A DNA stretch of 64,000 nucleotides from Rhizobium redzepovicii (GCF_019793435.1 NZ_JAILYH010000007.1:186001-250000); one strand, 5' to 3'. Positions 36,953 through 47,793 are shown, counted from the stretch's first letter. Translations and numbers: made by a program. Notes: generated by a model not told the origin, from the letters alone.

Positions 36953-37570
36953 CTAGCGCTGCGCTTCCAGCATTGCCCGCAGCTTGTAATGAATAGGAGC
37001 AGCGAGATATCGCGCCCGGTCCGTCTCCGAAAGCCGCCGGCCGAAGGTTTCCATCAGTTCCGGCATCGTCACCTTTTTTCCGGGAAAAGGCTGATATTCC
37101 ACCGGCGTCCCGGCTTCGGCCACGCCACCCGCGACAACCCGGCAATAGATGCCGGGGCGGGCGGCTGCGGTATAGCGCTTGGCAAATTTCGGATCGTTCA
37201 TCCTGGCGGCGAAGGTGGCGCAGGGGATGCGGCATGCGCTGACTTCGAGGACGAGATCGCCTGATATGAAGCGATCGCCGACGGAAACGTCGCGATTGTC
37301 GAGACCTGAGATCACCATGTTTTCGCCGAAAGTGCCAGCCTCGTATGGCCGGCCAAGCTCGCCGCTCCACCAGTCGAGCGTCAGCGATCCCTCGATATAA
37401 ACAGCCTGATCGACGCCGCCATGGTGTTTGCGGTTGCAGATGGCATCACCGACCAGCCCCTCGGCATCGATCATCACCGCGCCGTTGACCGCGTGTTTGA
37501 AGATGCCGGTCTTGTAGCTCTTGCCGGCCAGCCTTTCCGGATTGCCGATGCACAGCGCCAGGATTTTCAT
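36953..37570 (-). CDS. MOSC-domain protein (YiiM-like)
   Basis: A 205-residue member of the MOSC superfamily, domains related to the molybdenum-cofactor sulfurase C-terminus that handle reactive sulfur or molybdopterin. It starts MKILALCIGNPERL; the upstream extension is not conserved-looking. The core contains GDAICNRKHHGGVDQAVYI and the metal/sulfur-site cysteine in SACRIPCATFAARM (near residue 120). YiiM in E. coli takes part in reduction of N-hydroxylated bases, but this protein could have another role. It is inserted between ybaB and recR on the opposite strand. Confidence 0.87.
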   Translation of the reverse strand: MKILALCIGNPERLAGKSYKTGIFKHAVNGAVMIDAEGLVGDAICNRKHHGGVDQAVYIEGSLTLDWWSGELGRPYEAGTFGENMVISGLDNRDVSVGDRFISGDLVLEVSACRIPCATFAARMNDPKFAKRYTAAARPGIYCRVVAGGVAEAGTPVEYQPFPGKKVTMPELMETFGRRLSETDRARYLAAPIHYKLRAMLEAQR

Positions 37571-37627
37571 GGGACGGCCGATCCTTCCGCGATTCCGTTT
37601 TCGTTGCATATCAGCTAAGAACGGCGC

Positions 37628-38233
37628 ATGGCAAAACGAGTCACCGGCCCCGAAATCGAAAAACTCATCCAGCTTTTGGCGAAGGTGCCGGGCCTCGGGC
37701 CGCGCTCGGCGCGCCGGGCGGCACTACATCTGATCAAGAAGAAGGACCAGCTGCTGGGGCCCCTGTCGAATGCGATGGGCGAAGCTTACGACAAGGTGAA
37801 GATCTGCTCGCGCTGCGGCAATGTCGATACCGTCGATCCCTGCACCGTCTGCACCGACACGCAGCGCGATCAATCGATCATCATCGTCGTCGAGGACGTC
37901 TCCGACCTCTGGGCGCTGGAGCGGGCGGGCGCGATGAACGCCGCCTATCACGTGCTCGGCGGCACGCTTTCGCCGCTCGACGGGATCGGTCCCGACGATC
38001 TGAATATTCGCGGCCTGATCGACCGGATCGGCGAAGGCGGCATCCGGGAGCTGATCATCGCGGTCAACGCCACCGTTGAGGGACAGACGACGGCGCATTA
38101 CATCACCGACCAGCTGCAGGGGCTTAACGTGAAGATCACCCGCCTGGCGCACGGGGTGCCGGTCGGCGGCGAGCTCGACTATCTCGACGAGGGCACTCTT
38201 GCCGCAGCACTTCGGGCACGGACGGTAATATGA
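37628..38233 (+). CDS. recR: Recombination mediator RecR
   Basis: A toroidal clamp protein of 201 residues working with RecF and RecO to load RecA at gaps. The N-terminal helix-hairpin-helix ([18 protein letters not shown]) is followed by the four-cysteine zinc finger [16 protein letters not shown] (near residues 58–73). The Toprim domain runs from about 80 ([15 protein letters not shown]) and ends with the Walker-like [15 protein letters not shown]. The stop overlaps the start of the transglycosylase by 4 bp. recF is also in this window. Confidence 0.97.
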   Translation: MAKRVTGPEIEKLIQLLAKVPGLGPRSARRAALHLIKKKDQLLGPLSNAMGEAYDKVKICSRCGNVDTVDPCTVCTDTQRDQSIIIVVEDVSDLWALERAGAMNAAYHVLGGTLSPLDGIGPDDLNIRGLIDRIGEGGIRELIIAVNATVEGQTTAHYITDQLQGLNVKITRLAHGVPVGGELDYLDEGTLAAALRARTVI

Positions 38234-39483
38234 GACGGTTTCATTTGCCGCGGATATTCGCCCTCGCGATAACAACCGCCCTCCTCCCCCTCTGCGCCCA
38301 CGCAGCCCCTTCAAAAGCCGATGTCGAGGCGCAGTTCGAGACGTGGGTGCAGAAGGACCTCTGGCCGGAGGCGAAGGCGAACGGGATTTCCGAGAAGAGC
38401 TTCAAGGCCGCCTTCTCCGGTATCACCCTGAACTGGAACCTGCCCGATCTCGCGCCGCCCGGTTTCCCTCCGCCGAAGCAGCAGAAGCAGACGCAGGCGG
38501 AATTTTCCTCGCCCGGTCCCTATTTCAACGAGGACCATCTGAAGAGGCTTGCCGCAACCGGCCGCGGCTTTGCCGCGCAATATGGCTCGACGCTGAAGCG
38601 GATCGAGAAGACCTATGGCGTGCCGGGGCCGATCGTGCTGGCCATCTGGGGCCGGGAGACCGGCTTCGGCGCCGCGAAGATCCCGAATTCGGCGATCGAG
38701 GTGCTGGCGACCAAGGCCTTCATGTCGACGCGCAAGGAGATGTTCCGCACCGAGCTGGTGGCGGCGCTGCATATTCTCGACGGCGGTGACGTGACGCCGG
38801 CCGGTTTCAAGGGTTCGTGGGCCGGCGCGCTCGGGCAGCCGCAATTCATGCCGACGAGCTACCTGAAATATGCCGTCGATTTCGACGGCGACGGCCATCG
38901 CAATATCTGGACCTCAGTGCCGGATACGCTCGCCTCGATCGCCAATTTCCTGGTCAAGAAGGGCTGGCAGCGCGACCACGACTGGGGTTTCGAGGTGTCG
39001 ATACCGGAGGCGGTCTCCTGTGCGCAGGAAGGGCCGGATCTCTCAAAACCGCTGTCGCACTGGGCCTCGCTCGGCATCGACCGCATCTCCGGCAAGGATT
39101 TCCCCTCAAGCGAGATGAAGGCCGAGGGCATGATGCTGGTTCCGGCGGGCCGCGATGGGCCTGAGTTCATCGTCACCCCGAATTTCTACATCATCAAGGA
39201 ATATAACAATTCCGATCTCTACGCGCTCTATATCGGCAATCTCGCCGACCGGATCGGCTCTAATGCCGGTGCCTTTGAGGGTCGATGGGGCGATGTTGGC
39301 AAGATGCTGCGCTCCGATGTCGCCGCCATGCAGAAGGCGCTGGAGCGCCAGGGCTACGATGTCGGGGGCTCCGACGGTCTGCCTGGTTACAAGACCCGGC
39401 GTTCGATCGGCCAGTGGCAGGCGAAGAACGGCATGGCACCGACCTGCTTTCCCGAGGCGACGATGAAGAGCAAGCTGAAGTAG
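38230..39483 (+). CDS. Lytic murein transglycosylase, MltB type, with peptidoglycan-binding domain
   Basis: A periplasmic enzyme (417 residues) that cleaves glycan strands to 1,6-anhydro ends for wall remodelling. A signal peptide ([26 protein letters not shown]) is followed by the SLT_2 domain (about 35–335) with the catalytic Glu in [12 protein letters not shown] and the [21 protein letters not shown] segment. A C-terminal PG_binding_1 domain (about 355–412, [14 protein letters not shown]) anchors it to the wall. The start overlaps recR by 4 bp. It is not a lipoprotein: no lipobox is seen. Confidence 0.94.
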   Translation: MRRFHLPRIFALAITTALLPLCAHAAPSKADVEAQFETWVQKDLWPEAKANGISEKSFKAAFSGITLNWNLPDLAPPGFPPPKQQKQTQAEFSSPGPYFNEDHLKRLAATGRGFAAQYGSTLKRIEKTYGVPGPIVLAIWGRETGFGAAKIPNSAIEVLATKAFMSTRKEMFRTELVAALHILDGGDVTPAGFKGSWAGALGQPQFMPTSYLKYAVDFDGDGHRNIWTSVPDTLASIANFLVKKGWQRDHDWGFEVSIPEAVSCAQEGPDLSKPLSHWASLGIDRISGKDFPSSEMKAEGMMLVPAGRDGPEFIVTPNFYIIKEYNNSDLYALYIGNLADRIGSNAGAFEGRWGDVGKMLRSDVAAMQKALERQGYDVGGSDGLPGYKTRRSIGQWQAKNGMAPTCFPEATMKSKLK

Positions 39484-39487
39484 TTGT

Positions 39488-39943
39488 TCAGAGACTGCGC
39501 TTCAGCCCTTCGTGGCTCGCCACGAAACCGAGCCTCTCGTAGAAGCGGATCGAATCCGCTCGCGTCTTGTCCGACGTCAGCTGAACCAAGCTGCAGCCGC
39601 GCGCGGCGCATTGGCCGACCGCCCATTCGACGAACGCGGAGCCGAGGCCCGAGCCGCGAACATCCCTTGCGACACGCACGCTTTCGATCTGGCCGCGCCA
39701 CATGCCCGTCCTCGACAGGCCGGGAATGAAGCTCAGCTGCAGGCAGCCGACGACCCGATCGGAAGGATCGATGGCGACGGCCAAGAGCTGATTGGCATCC
39801 GACTCGATCGCCGCGAAGGCCGAGAGGTAGCGCGCATCGACGGGATCAGAGGTGATTTCCCTGGCGCTGCCGAGATCGTCGTCGGCCAGAAGCCGGACGA
39901 TGGCGACGAGATCGGACTGGCGGGCGAGCCTGAATTGATACAT
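39488..39943 (-). CDS. GNAT-family N-acetyltransferase
   Basis: A 151-residue acetyltransferase. It starts MYQFRLARQSDLVAIVRLL (typical beta1-alpha1 of the fold) and has the acetyl-CoA loop RDVRGSGLGSAFVEWA (near residue 90–105) and the C-terminal FYERLGFVASHEGLKR. GAGGA lies 6 nt before this ATG; a TTG 12 bp earlier is in frame but has a worse context. The stop is 4 bp from the convergent transglycosylase stop. It lies 8 bp after the MFS exporter gene on the same strand, so the two may form an operon. Substrate unknown. Confidence 0.87.
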   Translation of the reverse strand: MYQFRLARQSDLVAIVRLLADDDLGSAREITSDPVDARYLSAFAAIESDANQLLAVAIDPSDRVVGCLQLSFIPGLSRTGMWRGQIESVRVARDVRGSGLGSAFVEWAVGQCAARGCSLVQLTSDKTRADSIRFYERLGFVASHEGLKRSL

Positions 39944-39951
39944 GGCTGTCC

Positions 39952-41583
39952 TCAATGATGCAGGTCGATCGGCGCCTTGTGGAAGACGTCGGTATCCGGT
40001 GGAATGGCCTGGCGTTCGATCATGCGGTGGACATGCAACGGACCTTCGCCGCGATGAAGCGCACGAAGCCTGTCGGTGTTTTCGGCATCGGCCTGCGTGC
40101 GCCGCTGGTTGTGTCTTATATATTCGACCCAGGTCGGCGTATGGTAGGTTTCCGTCCAGAGCCCGGGATTTTCGAGATCGCGCATCAGCGCCCAGTTGCG
40201 GGCGCCGTCGCGGATGCGGATACGGCGGCGCTCGCCCATCAGCTGCATGAATTCGGCAAGGTCGTCATCTCCGATCTCGTAATCGACCTGGATGACGATC
40301 GGGCCGCTGCGCGGGGTGATGTCGAGACTGAGAGCCGGCTCGGTGAAGCGATTCAACGGATCGAGATTGAGCGAGGCGAAGGCCGGCATGGAAAAACGCA
40401 GGCCGATGACGATGCCGAGCAGCATGACGACCGATGACATCAGCAGCGCATCGGCGACGCCATAGCGATCGGCGGCAACACCCCAGAGCCAGCTGCCGCC
40501 GGCGATGCCGCCGAAGGTGACGGTCTGGTAGAGCGACAGGGCGCGACCCACCACCCAGCGCGGCGTCGACAGCTGGACGATGGTGTTGAAGAGCGACAGG
40601 GCGGAGACCCAGCAGGCGCCGGAGACGAGCAGCCCGGCCGAGGTGAGCACCGCGCTTGGGCTGAAGGCGGCAATGACGGCGCTCAGCGCGAAGCCTGTAA
40701 AGGCCAGGCGGATGATCATCTCGCTCGACAGCATCTGGCGCAGCCGCGCGTTCAGCACCGCGCCGCCGATCGCGCCGATGCCGAAGGCGCCGAGCATGAA
40801 ACCATAGGTCAGCGGGCCGCCGCCGACGAGATCGAGTGCGACAACCGGCAGCAGCGCCAGGATCGAGCTGGCGCCGATGCCGAAGAGCAGGCCCCGGAGG
40901 AGAACCTTTTCGAGATTGGGCGACATCGAGACATAACGCAGGCCGGCGAAGATGGCGCTGCCGAGCGCCTCGCGCGGCAGGGTCGAGACCGGCGTGCTCG
41001 GGCGCCAGCGCAGCAGGGCATAGATCAAAGCGAGGTAGCTCACGGTGTTCACCGCGAAGGCCGCCGCCGCGCCGGCTGCGGCGACGATGACGCCGCCGAT
41101 GGCCGGGCCGACGCTGCGGGTAATGTTGAAACCCATGCTGTTCAGCGTGACGGCGCCCGGCAGATCGGCGCGCGGCACCATGTCGCCGACCGAGGCCTGC
41201 CAGGATGGGTTGTTGAGCGCGGTGCCGCAGCCGATCAGGAAGGTGAAGAACAGCAGCAGCCAGGGGGTGATCCAGCCGAGAAGGGCCGTGACCGTCAGCA
41301 GCGCCGAGACCGTCAGCATCAGGCACTGCGCCGTCAGCATCACCCGGCGGCGATCATAATTGTCGGCGAGCGCACCGGAAATCAGCGAAAACAGCATGAT
41401 CGGCAGCGCCGTCGAGGTCTGCACCAGCGCGACCATGTCCTCCGAGGCGGTGATCGTCGTCATCATCCAGGCGGCACCGACCGCCTGGATCAGTCCGCCG
41501 AAATTCGAGGACAGGCTGGCGAACCAGATGGTGCGGTAGGTATCGTGCCGCAAAGGCGCCAATGTCGACGAAGTGTAGGCCAC
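39952..41583 (-). CDS. MFS exporter with C-terminal soluble domain
   Basis: A 543-residue major-facilitator protein of the EntS-like MFS_3 type. About twelve membrane segments (residues 15–400) include FASLSSNFGGLIQAVGAAWM and the DNYDRRRVML loop between helices 2 and 3. The last 125 residues are soluble (IVIQVDYEIGDDDLAEFMQLM...) and resemble a ferredoxin-like antibiotic-monooxygenase fold, a fusion known in this MFS group. The start is GTG with GGAG 6 nt upstream; the frame extends further but through AT-rich promoter DNA. The exported compound is unknown; EntS relatives export siderophores. Confidence 0.88.
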   Translation of the reverse strand: MAYTSSTLAPLRHDTYRTIWFASLSSNFGGLIQAVGAAWMMTTITASEDMVALVQTSTALPIMLFSLISGALADNYDRRRVMLTAQCLMLTVSALLTVTALLGWITPWLLLFFTFLIGCGTALNNPSWQASVGDMVPRADLPGAVTLNSMGFNITRSVGPAIGGVIVAAAGAAAAFAVNTVSYLALIYALLRWRPSTPVSTLPREALGSAIFAGLRYVSMSPNLEKVLLRGLLFGIGASSILALLPVVALDLVGGGPLTYGFMLGAFGIGAIGGAVLNARLRQMLSSEMIIRLAFTGFALSAVIAAFSPSAVLTSAGLLVSGACWVSALSLFNTIVQLSTPRWVVGRALSLYQTVTFGGIAGGSWLWGVAADRYGVADALLMSSVVMLLGIVIGLRFSMPAFASLNLDPLNRFTEPALSLDITPRSGPIVIQVDYEIGDDDLAEFMQLMGERRRIRIRDGARNWALMRDLENPGLWTETYHTPTWVEYIRHNQRRTQADAENTDRLRALHRGEGPLHVHRMIERQAIPPDTDVFHKAPIDLHH

Positions 41584-41693
41584 GATTTCTCCGCTTTTGT
41601 TGTTGCGCCCCACGGCAATATATTCGCAAGACCGGCGCTGGCCATAGGTCTCGTCACCCCACCGTAAGCGAATTGGCCGAATCGGTCGCAGAC

Positions 41694-41722
41694 CTTGCAA
41701 TTTCGGAAAAACCCGACTATAT
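41694..41722 (+). promoter_or_regulatory. Near-consensus promoter of the rimP–nusA–infB operon
   Basis: CTTGCA, exactly 17 bp, then CTATAT. This is one base from the alphaproteobacterial housekeeping consensus (CTTGAC-N17-CTATAT). Transcription should start near 41729. Confidence 0.75.
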
Positions 41723-41749
41723 GGCTCTCAAATTCTTGATCGCTTGATG

Positions 41750-41780
41750 AAGAGTGGGCCGCAAGGACCCGCTCTTTTTT
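41750..41780 (+). terminator. Leader terminator/attenuator before rimP
   Basis: A stem of about 11 pairs, AAGAGTGGGCC/GGACCCGCTCTT, with one bulged A, one G-T pair and a GCAA tetraloop, running into TTTTTT. It starts about 20 nt after the predicted transcription start and 50 nt before the rimP start, so part of the transcripts should end here. It could allow NusA-dependent attenuation of the operon. Confidence 0.75.
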
Positions 41781-41826
41781 ATTAGCGCGATCCCTAAACA
41801 GCATGAAATTGCGAGGAGCGCATCGC

Positions 41827-42432
41827 TTGTCGGACATGACAAACGCAGACAACGAACTTGAGCCGCGGCTGATTACCGAAACCGGGCTTGACCAGCGTCT
41901 TGCCGATATCATCGAACCCGTCCTCGTCGGCCTGGGCTTTCGGCTGATCCGCGTCCGTATGATGAACCAGAACGGCGCGACGATGCAGGTCATGGCCGAG
42001 CGCAACGACGGGACGATGACGGTCCAGGACTGCGAAGAAATCTCGATGGCGATTTCTCCCGTCCTCGATGTGGAAGATCCGATCGATAAAGAGTATCATC
42101 TCGAAGTGTCTTCGCCCGGCATCGACCGTCCGATGGTTCGGAAATCCGATTTCGTCCGCTGGCAGGGCCACCTTGTGAAATGCGAGACGTCGATCCTGAT
42201 CGACAATCGCAAGCGCTTCCGCGGCAAGATCGTCGAAGCAGGCGTAGATGGTTTCACGCTCGAGCGTGACCAGGTCGCTTACGGGGAAGAGCAAAAGGTC
42301 ACCATTCCCTTCACGGCGCTTAGCGATGCGAAGCTCATTCTGACCGACGACCTGATCCGCGATGCGTTGCGCGCCGACAAGCTGGCGAAAGCCCAGGCCG
42401 CCAACCAGAACGAAGCGGACGACCAGGAATAA
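41827..42432 (+). CDS. rimP: Ribosome maturation factor RimP
   Basis: This protein helps assemble the 30S subunit. It has about 201 residues. The N-terminal alpha/beta domain contains [21 protein letters not shown] and [16 protein letters not shown], and [12 protein letters not shown] marks the linker to the C-terminal SH3-like domain. The start is uncertain: TTG at 41827 has GAGGAG about 8 nt upstream, ATG at 41836 gives [10 protein letters not shown], and ATG at 41803 has no ribosome site. It is first in the operon rimP–nusA–ylxR–infB behind an attenuator-like hairpin. Confidence 0.94.
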   Translation: MSDMTNADNELEPRLITETGLDQRLADIIEPVLVGLGFRLIRVRMMNQNGATMQVMAERNDGTMTVQDCEEISMAISPVLDVEDPIDKEYHLEVSSPGIDRPMVRKSDFVRWQGHLVKCETSILIDNRKRFRGKIVEAGVDGFTLERDQVAYGEEQKVTIPFTALSDAKLILTDDLIRDALRADKLAKAQAANQNEADDQE

Positions 42433-42491
42433 CCGATCAACAGACCGCTCCAGGGACGGGAACCCCGGGGTTAAGACGGAGAAACAAGACA

Positions 42492-44093
42492 ATGGCAGTC
42501 AGTGCGAACCGGCTCGAACTTCTGCAGATCGCAGATGCAGTGGCGCGCGAAAAGGTCATCGACCGCGAGATCGTGCTGGCCGCAATGGCCGACGCCATCC
42601 AGAAGGCGGCACGCTCCCGTTACGGCACCGAGTCCAACATCAGGGCCGACATCAATCCGAAGACCGGCGAAATCCGTTTGCAGCGCCTGCTCGAAGTCGT
42701 CGACAAGGCCGAGGATTATTCGACGCAGATCCCGCTGGAGCTTGCCCGCGACCGCAACCCGGATGCCGCACTCGGCGATTTCATCGCCGATCCGCTGCCG
42801 CCGATGGATTTCGGCCGCATCGCCGCACAATCCGCCAAGCAGGTGATCGTGCAGAAGGTGCGTGAAGCCGAGCGCGACCGCCAGTTCGACGAATTCAAGG
42901 ATCGCGTCGGCGAAATCGTCAACGGCACGGTCAAGCGCGTCGAATACGGCAACGTCATCGTCGATCTCGGCCGCGGCGAAGGCATCATCCGCCGCGACGA
43001 AATGATCCCGCGCGAAAACGTCCGTTATGGCGATCGCGTCCGCGCCTATGTCTACGATGTCCGTCGCGAACAGCGCGGCCCGCAGATCTTCCTGTCGCGC
43101 ACGCATCCGCAGTTCATGGTGAAGCTGTTCACCATGGAAGTGCCTGAGATCTACGACGGCATCATCCAGGTGAAGTCGGTTGCCCGCGATCCGGGCTCGC
43201 GCGCCAAGATCGCCGTGATCTCGAACGACAGTTCGATCGATCCGGTCGGCGCCTGCGTCGGTATGCGCGGTTCGCGCGTTCAGGCCGTCGTCGGCGAGCT
43301 TCAGGGCGAGAAGATCGACATCATTCCGTGGAGCCAGGACCCAGCGACCTTCGTCGTCAACGCCCTGCAGCCGGCCGAAGTCGCCAAGGTTGTTCTCGAC
43401 GAGGATGCCGAGCGCATCGAAGTCGTCGTTCCCGACGAGCAGCTGTCGCTTGCGATCGGCCGCCGCGGCCAGAACGTCCGCCTCGCTTCGCAGCTGACCG
43501 GCTGGGACATCGACATCATGACGGAGGCCGAGGAATCGGAACGCCGCCAGAAGGAATTCAACGAGCGCACCAACCTGTTCATGGATTCGCTCGACGTCGA
43601 CGAAATGGTCGGCCAGGTTCTGGCCTCCGAGGGCTTTGCCGCGGTCGAAGAACTGGCTTATGTCGATCTGGACGAAATCTCCTCGATCGACGGTTTCGAC
43701 GAAGAGACTGCGCAGGAAATCCAGCAGCGCGCCCGGGAGTTCCTCGAGCGCCTCGAAGCCGAGATGGACGAGAAGCGCAAGGCGCTCGGCGTTCAGGACG
43801 AGCTGCGCGAAATCGACGGCATGACCGCCCAGATGATGGTGGCGCTCGGCGAAGACGGCATCAAGACGATCGAGGATTTTGCCGGCTGTGCCGCCGACGA
43901 TCTCGTCGGCTGGACGGAACGCAAGAACGGCGAAACGAAGAAATTCGAAGGCCTGTTCTCGAAGTTCGACGTCTCGCGCGTCGAAGCCGAGCAGATGATC
44001 GTCCAGGCCCGCCTGTCGGCTGGCTGGATTACCGAAGAAGACCTGGCGAAGGGGACCGAAGAAGAGGTCGCCGAAGCCGAACAAGAAGCATGA
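42492..44093 (+). CDS. nusA: Transcription termination/antitermination factor NusA
   Basis: An RNA-polymerase-binding factor of 533 residues that controls pausing, termination and antitermination. The N-terminal polymerase-binding domain (about 1–130) is followed by an S1 domain (about 140–200, [17 protein letters not shown]). Two KH domains follow ([30 protein letters not shown]). The C-terminus has acidic helix-hairpin-helix repeats and is extended, as in alphaproteobacteria. The stop overlaps the ylxR-like start by 4 bp. NusA may regulate its own operon through the leader terminator. Confidence 0.97.
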   Translation: MAVSANRLELLQIADAVAREKVIDREIVLAAMADAIQKAARSRYGTESNIRADINPKTGEIRLQRLLEVVDKAEDYSTQIPLELARDRNPDAALGDFIADPLPPMDFGRIAAQSAKQVIVQKVREAERDRQFDEFKDRVGEIVNGTVKRVEYGNVIVDLGRGEGIIRRDEMIPRENVRYGDRVRAYVYDVRREQRGPQIFLSRTHPQFMVKLFTMEVPEIYDGIIQVKSVARDPGSRAKIAVISNDSSIDPVGACVGMRGSRVQAVVGELQGEKIDIIPWSQDPATFVVNALQPAEVAKVVLDEDAERIEVVVPDEQLSLAIGRRGQNVRLASQLTGWDIDIMTEAEESERRQKEFNERTNLFMDSLDVDEMVGQVLASEGFAAVEELAYVDLDEISSIDGFDEETAQEIQQRAREFLERLEAEMDEKRKALGVQDELREIDGMTAQMMVALGEDGIKTIEDFAGCAADDLVGWTERKNGETKKFEGLFSKFDVSRVEAEQMIVQARLSAGWITEEDLAKGTEEEVAEAEQEA

Positions 44094-44785
44094 TGACCGC
44101 GCATGAGCCGGACGCTCTCCCTGACGAGGACGACGATCTTGCAGGTTATGACGTGAACGGACGCATGTGCATCGTGACGCGCGAAAGCGGATCGCCGGAA
44201 GAGCTGATCCGCTTCGTTGCCGCTCCCGATGGAACCGTTGTCGCCGATCTGAAGCGCGAGCTTCCGGGACGCGGATGCTGGGTGAAGATCGACCGGTCGC
44301 TGGTCGACAGGGCAGTGGCGAAGAAACTCTTCGCCCGCGCGCTGAAAATGGACGTGAAGGCGGCAGACGATCTCGGCGCAGGCGTCGACCGGCTGCTTGC
44401 GGCGCAATTGATGCAGATGATGAACATGGCGCGGAAAGCCGGCCAGTTCGTCAGCGGGTCCTCGAAAGTGGATGCCGCGGTCAGGAGCGGGGCTGCCCTT
44501 GCGGTGTTCCATGCGACTGATGCAGCGGATGACGGCGTCCGGAAAATCGACCAGGCCCGCAAGGCCTGGCACCTCGGAATGGAGACCGAGGAGGAGATAC
44601 CTTCCTTCCGTCTCTTCTCGGAGAGCGAAATGGAAGGCCTGATGGGCCAGAATGCTTTTATCCATGCCGCAGTGCTTGCAGGGCAGGCGGGTGAGGGTGT
44701 AGTGAAGCGCGCAAAGATGCTCGAACAGTACCGTATTGGCGGTCAGTCCCGGGCAGCGGGCGGCGCTGGCCGGCAAAAACAATGA
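44090..44785 (+). CDS. YlxR/L7Ae-type RNA-binding protein
   Basis: A 231-residue protein in the NusA–InfB interval. The N-terminal YlxR (DUF448) domain has the signature CIVTRESGSPEELIRFV and LPGRGCWVKIDR (residues about 20–65). It continues into an L7Ae/L30e-like domain (LLAAQLMQMMNMARKAGQFVSG, to about 190), a fold that binds kink-turn RNA. The start overlaps nusA by 4 bp (ATGA), so it is translationally coupled. YlxR proteins have been linked to ribosome and RNase P functions in other bacteria, but the role here is inferred from position. Confidence 0.92.
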   Translation: MMTAHEPDALPDEDDDLAGYDVNGRMCIVTRESGSPEELIRFVAAPDGTVVADLKRELPGRGCWVKIDRSLVDRAVAKKLFARALKMDVKAADDLGAGVDRLLAAQLMQMMNMARKAGQFVSGSSKVDAAVRSGAALAVFHATDAADDGVRKIDQARKAWHLGMETEEEIPSFRLFSESEMEGLMGQNAFIHAAVLAGQAGEGVVKRAKMLEQYRIGGQSRAAGGAGRQKQ

Positions 44786-44887
44786 GGCGGTCACCGGCAT
44801 GGGCCGGTCGCATTCTCATTGATCGACAAGTATTGAACGACAGGGTCTGATCTAGTCATCGCTCCCTGTCCGAAGGAACGGGAACGA

Positions 44888-47632
44888 ATGACCGATAGTA
44901 ACGACGACAAGACAATCAGCGTGACGGGCAAAAAGACGCTTACCCTGAAACCATCGGGGATGAGCCAGGGCACCGTTCGCCAGGATATGGGTCGAGGTCG
45001 CACCAAGGCGGTCGTCGTCGAGACCCGCAAGCGGCGCCCGATGCGCCCGGAAGACGAAAAGCCGATCACACCTGTCGCTCCGGTGGCTCCCGTGCGTGCA
45101 GCCGAACCGGCGCCCGCGCCGGTGCAGGCACGCCCGCAGCAGCCGACGCCGGCACCGCGGATACAGCAGGGCAACAACAGCCAGACGAACCAGCGTCCGC
45201 AGCAGTCCCACCAGGCGCCGCGCCAGAACGACCGTCCGCGGCCGGTGGTGCTTAACCATCTGTCGCCTGAGGAAATGGACGCTCGCCGCCGGGCGCTTGC
45301 CGACGCCCAAGCGCGTGACGCCCAGGATGCGATCCGCCGCGCCGAGGAAGAAAAGCGCAGGGCCGCCGAAGAGGTGATCCGCAAGGCAGCCGAAGCCGAA
45401 GAAGCTGCCCGCAGGGCCGCCGAAGAAGCTATCCGGCAGGCTGAAGCGCCCGCTCCAGTTGCTGAACCGGCAGCCGCAGTAGCGGCTCCAGCCGACGCCC
45501 CGCAGCCACAGCAACCGGCATCCTCGGCACCTGCCGCGCGCCGGCCCGATGCGGCTGGAGCAGCAACTGCTGCCCGTCCGGCAGCGGGTGCTGTCGCCCC
45601 CGGCGCCGTTCGCGGCCGCCGCGACGAAAAGGAAGACGACGATCGGGGTGCCGCGCGAGGCGGCCCGGTTCGTGGCCGCGTCGTTCGTCCGGAACCGGCA
45701 AAGCCGGTCACGACACGTCCGAAGACGGATGAAGAGCGCCGTCGCGGCAAGCTGACGATCTCCACTGCCAACGTCGACGGCGAGGATAATGCCCGCGGCC
45801 GTTCGCTCTCGGCCATGCGCCGCCGGCAGGAGAAATTCCGTCGCGGCCAGATGCAGGAAACCCGCGAGAAGATCTCCCGCGAGGTGGTTCTGCCAGAGAC
45901 GATTACCATTCAGGAACTGTCGCAGCGTATGTCCGAACGCGCCGTCGACGTCATCAAGTACCTGATGAAGGAAGGCCAGATGATGAAGCCGGGCGACGTC
46001 ATCGACGCCGACCTTGCCGAACTCATCGCCAGCGAATTCGGCCATACGGTCCGACGCGTGTCGGAATCCGACGTCGAACTCGGCATCTTCAACGTCTCCG
46101 ACGAGGATGGCGAACTGGTTTCGCGCCCGCCCGTCGTCACCATCATGGGCCATGTCGACCACGGCAAGACCTCGCTGCTCGACGCCATCCGCCATGCCAA
46201 CGTGGTCTCCGGCGAAGCCGGCGGCATCACGCAGCATATCGGCGCCTATCAGGTGGAGCAGAGCGGTCAGAAGATCACCTTCATCGACACTCCCGGCCAC
46301 GCCGCCTTTACGGCCATGCGTGCTCGCGGCGCCCAGGCGACGGACATCGCGATCCTGGTCGTTGCAGCCGACGACAGCGTCATGCCGCAGACGATCGAAT
46401 CGATCAACCACGCCAAGGCGGCCGGTGTTCCGATCATCGTTGCGATCAACAAGGTCGACAAGCACGAGGCCGATCCGCAGAAGGTCCGCAACCAGTTGCT
46501 GCAGCACGAAGTCTTCGTGGAATCTATGGGCGGTGAAGTGCTCGACGTCGAAGTTTCGGCCAAAACCGGCAAGAACCTCGACAAGCTGCTTGAGGCGATC
46601 TTGCTGCAGGCGGAAATTCTCGATCTCAAGGCCAACCCGAACCGGACTGCCGAAGGCACCGTCATCGAAGCCCAGCTCGATCGTGGCCGCGGTTCGGTCG
46701 CGACCGTGCTCGTCCAGAAGGGCACGCTGCGTCCGGGCCAGATCATCGTCGCCGGCGACGTCTGGGGCCGCGTGCGCGCCCTCGTCACCGACAAGGGTGA
46801 CCATGTGAAGGAAGCGGGTCCCGCGACTCCGGTCGAGGTTCTCGGTCTTTCCGGCACGCCGCAGGCGGGCGACAAGTTCGCCGTCGTCGAAAGCGAAAGC
46901 CGCGCCCGCGAGATCTCCGAATATCGTCAGCGTCTGGCCCGCGACAAGGCTGCTGCCCGCCAGTCGGGACAGCGCGGTTCGCTGGAACAGATGATGATGC
47001 AGCGCCAAAGCGCCGGCATCAAGGAGTTCCCGCTGGTTATCAAGGGTGACGTGCAGGGCTCGATCGAAGCGATTGCCGGCGCACTGGAAAAGCTCGGCAC
47101 CGATGAGGTCCGCGCCCGCATCGTCCATTCGGGCGCCGGCGGCATCACCGAGTCGGATATCTCGCTCGCCGAAGCGTCGAACGCGGCCATCATTGGCTTC
47201 AACGTTCGCGCCAATACGCAGGCACGCCAGTTCGCCGAGCGCGAAGGCATCGAAATCCGCTACTACAACATCATCTACGACCTGGTGGATGACGTGAAGG
47301 CAGCGATGTCGGGCCTGCTCTCTCCGGAACGGCGCGAAACCTTCATCGGCAATGCCGAAATCCTCGAGGTGTTCAACATCACCAAGGTCGGTAAGGTCGC
47401 AGGCTGCCGTGTTGTCGAAGGCAAGGTCGAACGCGGTGCGGGCGTCCGCCTCATCCGCAACGACGTCGTCGTTCACGAAGGCAAGCTCAAGACCCTCAAG
47501 CGCTTCAAGGACGAAGTCTCCGAAGTACCGATGGGCCAGGAATGCGGCATGGCCTTCGAAAATTACGAGGATATGCGCGCCGGCGACGTCATCGAGTGCT
47601 TCCGCGTCGAACATATCACGCGCACGCTCTAA
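44888..47632 (+). CDS. infB: Translation initiation factor IF-2
   Basis: A GTPase that brings initiator tRNA to the 30S subunit and promotes subunit joining. It has 914 residues. A long N-terminal extension includes a Pro/Gln-rich part and an Ala/Glu/Arg coiled coil (about 135–190, [14 protein letters not shown]). The G domain starts near residue 415 with [18 protein letters not shown], then DTPGHAAF and NKVDKHEAD. Domains II–IV end [10 protein letters not shown]. The ATG at 44888 follows CGAAGGAACGGGAACGA. It is the last gene before a strong hairpin and rbfA. Confidence 0.98.
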   Translation: MTDSNDDKTISVTGKKTLTLKPSGMSQGTVRQDMGRGRTKAVVVETRKRRPMRPEDEKPITPVAPVAPVRAAEPAPAPVQARPQQPTPAPRIQQGNNSQTNQRPQQSHQAPRQNDRPRPVVLNHLSPEEMDARRRALADAQARDAQDAIRRAEEEKRRAAEEVIRKAAEAEEAARRAAEEAIRQAEAPAPVAEPAAAVAAPADAPQPQQPASSAPAARRPDAAGAATAARPAAGAVAPGAVRGRRDEKEDDDRGAARGGPVRGRVVRPEPAKPVTTRPKTDEERRRGKLTISTANVDGEDNARGRSLSAMRRRQEKFRRGQMQETREKISREVVLPETITIQELSQRMSERAVDVIKYLMKEGQMMKPGDVIDADLAELIASEFGHTVRRVSESDVELGIFNVSDEDGELVSRPPVVTIMGHVDHGKTSLLDAIRHANVVSGEAGGITQHIGAYQVEQSGQKITFIDTPGHAAFTAMRARGAQATDIAILVVAADDSVMPQTIESINHAKAAGVPIIVAINKVDKHEADPQKVRNQLLQHEVFVESMGGEVLDVEVSAKTGKNLDKLLEAILLQAEILDLKANPNRTAEGTVIEAQLDRGRGSVATVLVQKGTLRPGQIIVAGDVWGRVRALVTDKGDHVKEAGPATPVEVLGLSGTPQAGDKFAVVESESRAREISEYRQRLARDKAAARQSGQRGSLEQMMMQRQSAGIKEFPLVIKGDVQGSIEAIAGALEKLGTDEVRARIVHSGAGGITESDISLAEASNAAIIGFNVRANTQARQFAEREGIEIRYYNIIYDLVDDVKAAMSGLLSPERRETFIGNAEILEVFNITKVGKVAGCRVVEGKVERGAGVRLIRNDVVVHEGKLKTLKRFKDEVSEVPMGQECGMAFENYEDMRAGDVIECFRVEHITRTL

Positions 47633-47679
47633 ACCGCCGCGCTTTAGGCGCAGCATCAGCTTTCCGAAAGCCATTCGCC

Positions 47680-47712
47680 AGCCGGCGGATGGCTTTCGGG
47701 CATCCGCCGGCT
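47680..47712 (+). terminator. Hairpin between infB and rbfA
   Basis: A 12-bp perfect stem AGCCGGCGGATG/CATCCGCCGGCT with a 9-nt loop, followed by TGACCTTTT. With a poor T-run it probably gives partial termination or RNA processing. Confidence 0.6.
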
Positions 47713-47793
47713 TGACCTTTTCGGCCAAAGGAGTCATTGACGCTCTCCTTTGACGGGTTCGATTCCCAGCCGCATCGGCAAATAGAGATAACA

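Noticed and set aside
47740-47780. tRNA T-loop-like sequence GGGTTCGATTCCC
   Set aside because: No acceptor stem, D-arm or anticodon arm can be built around it; it is a chance match in the infB–rbfA gap.
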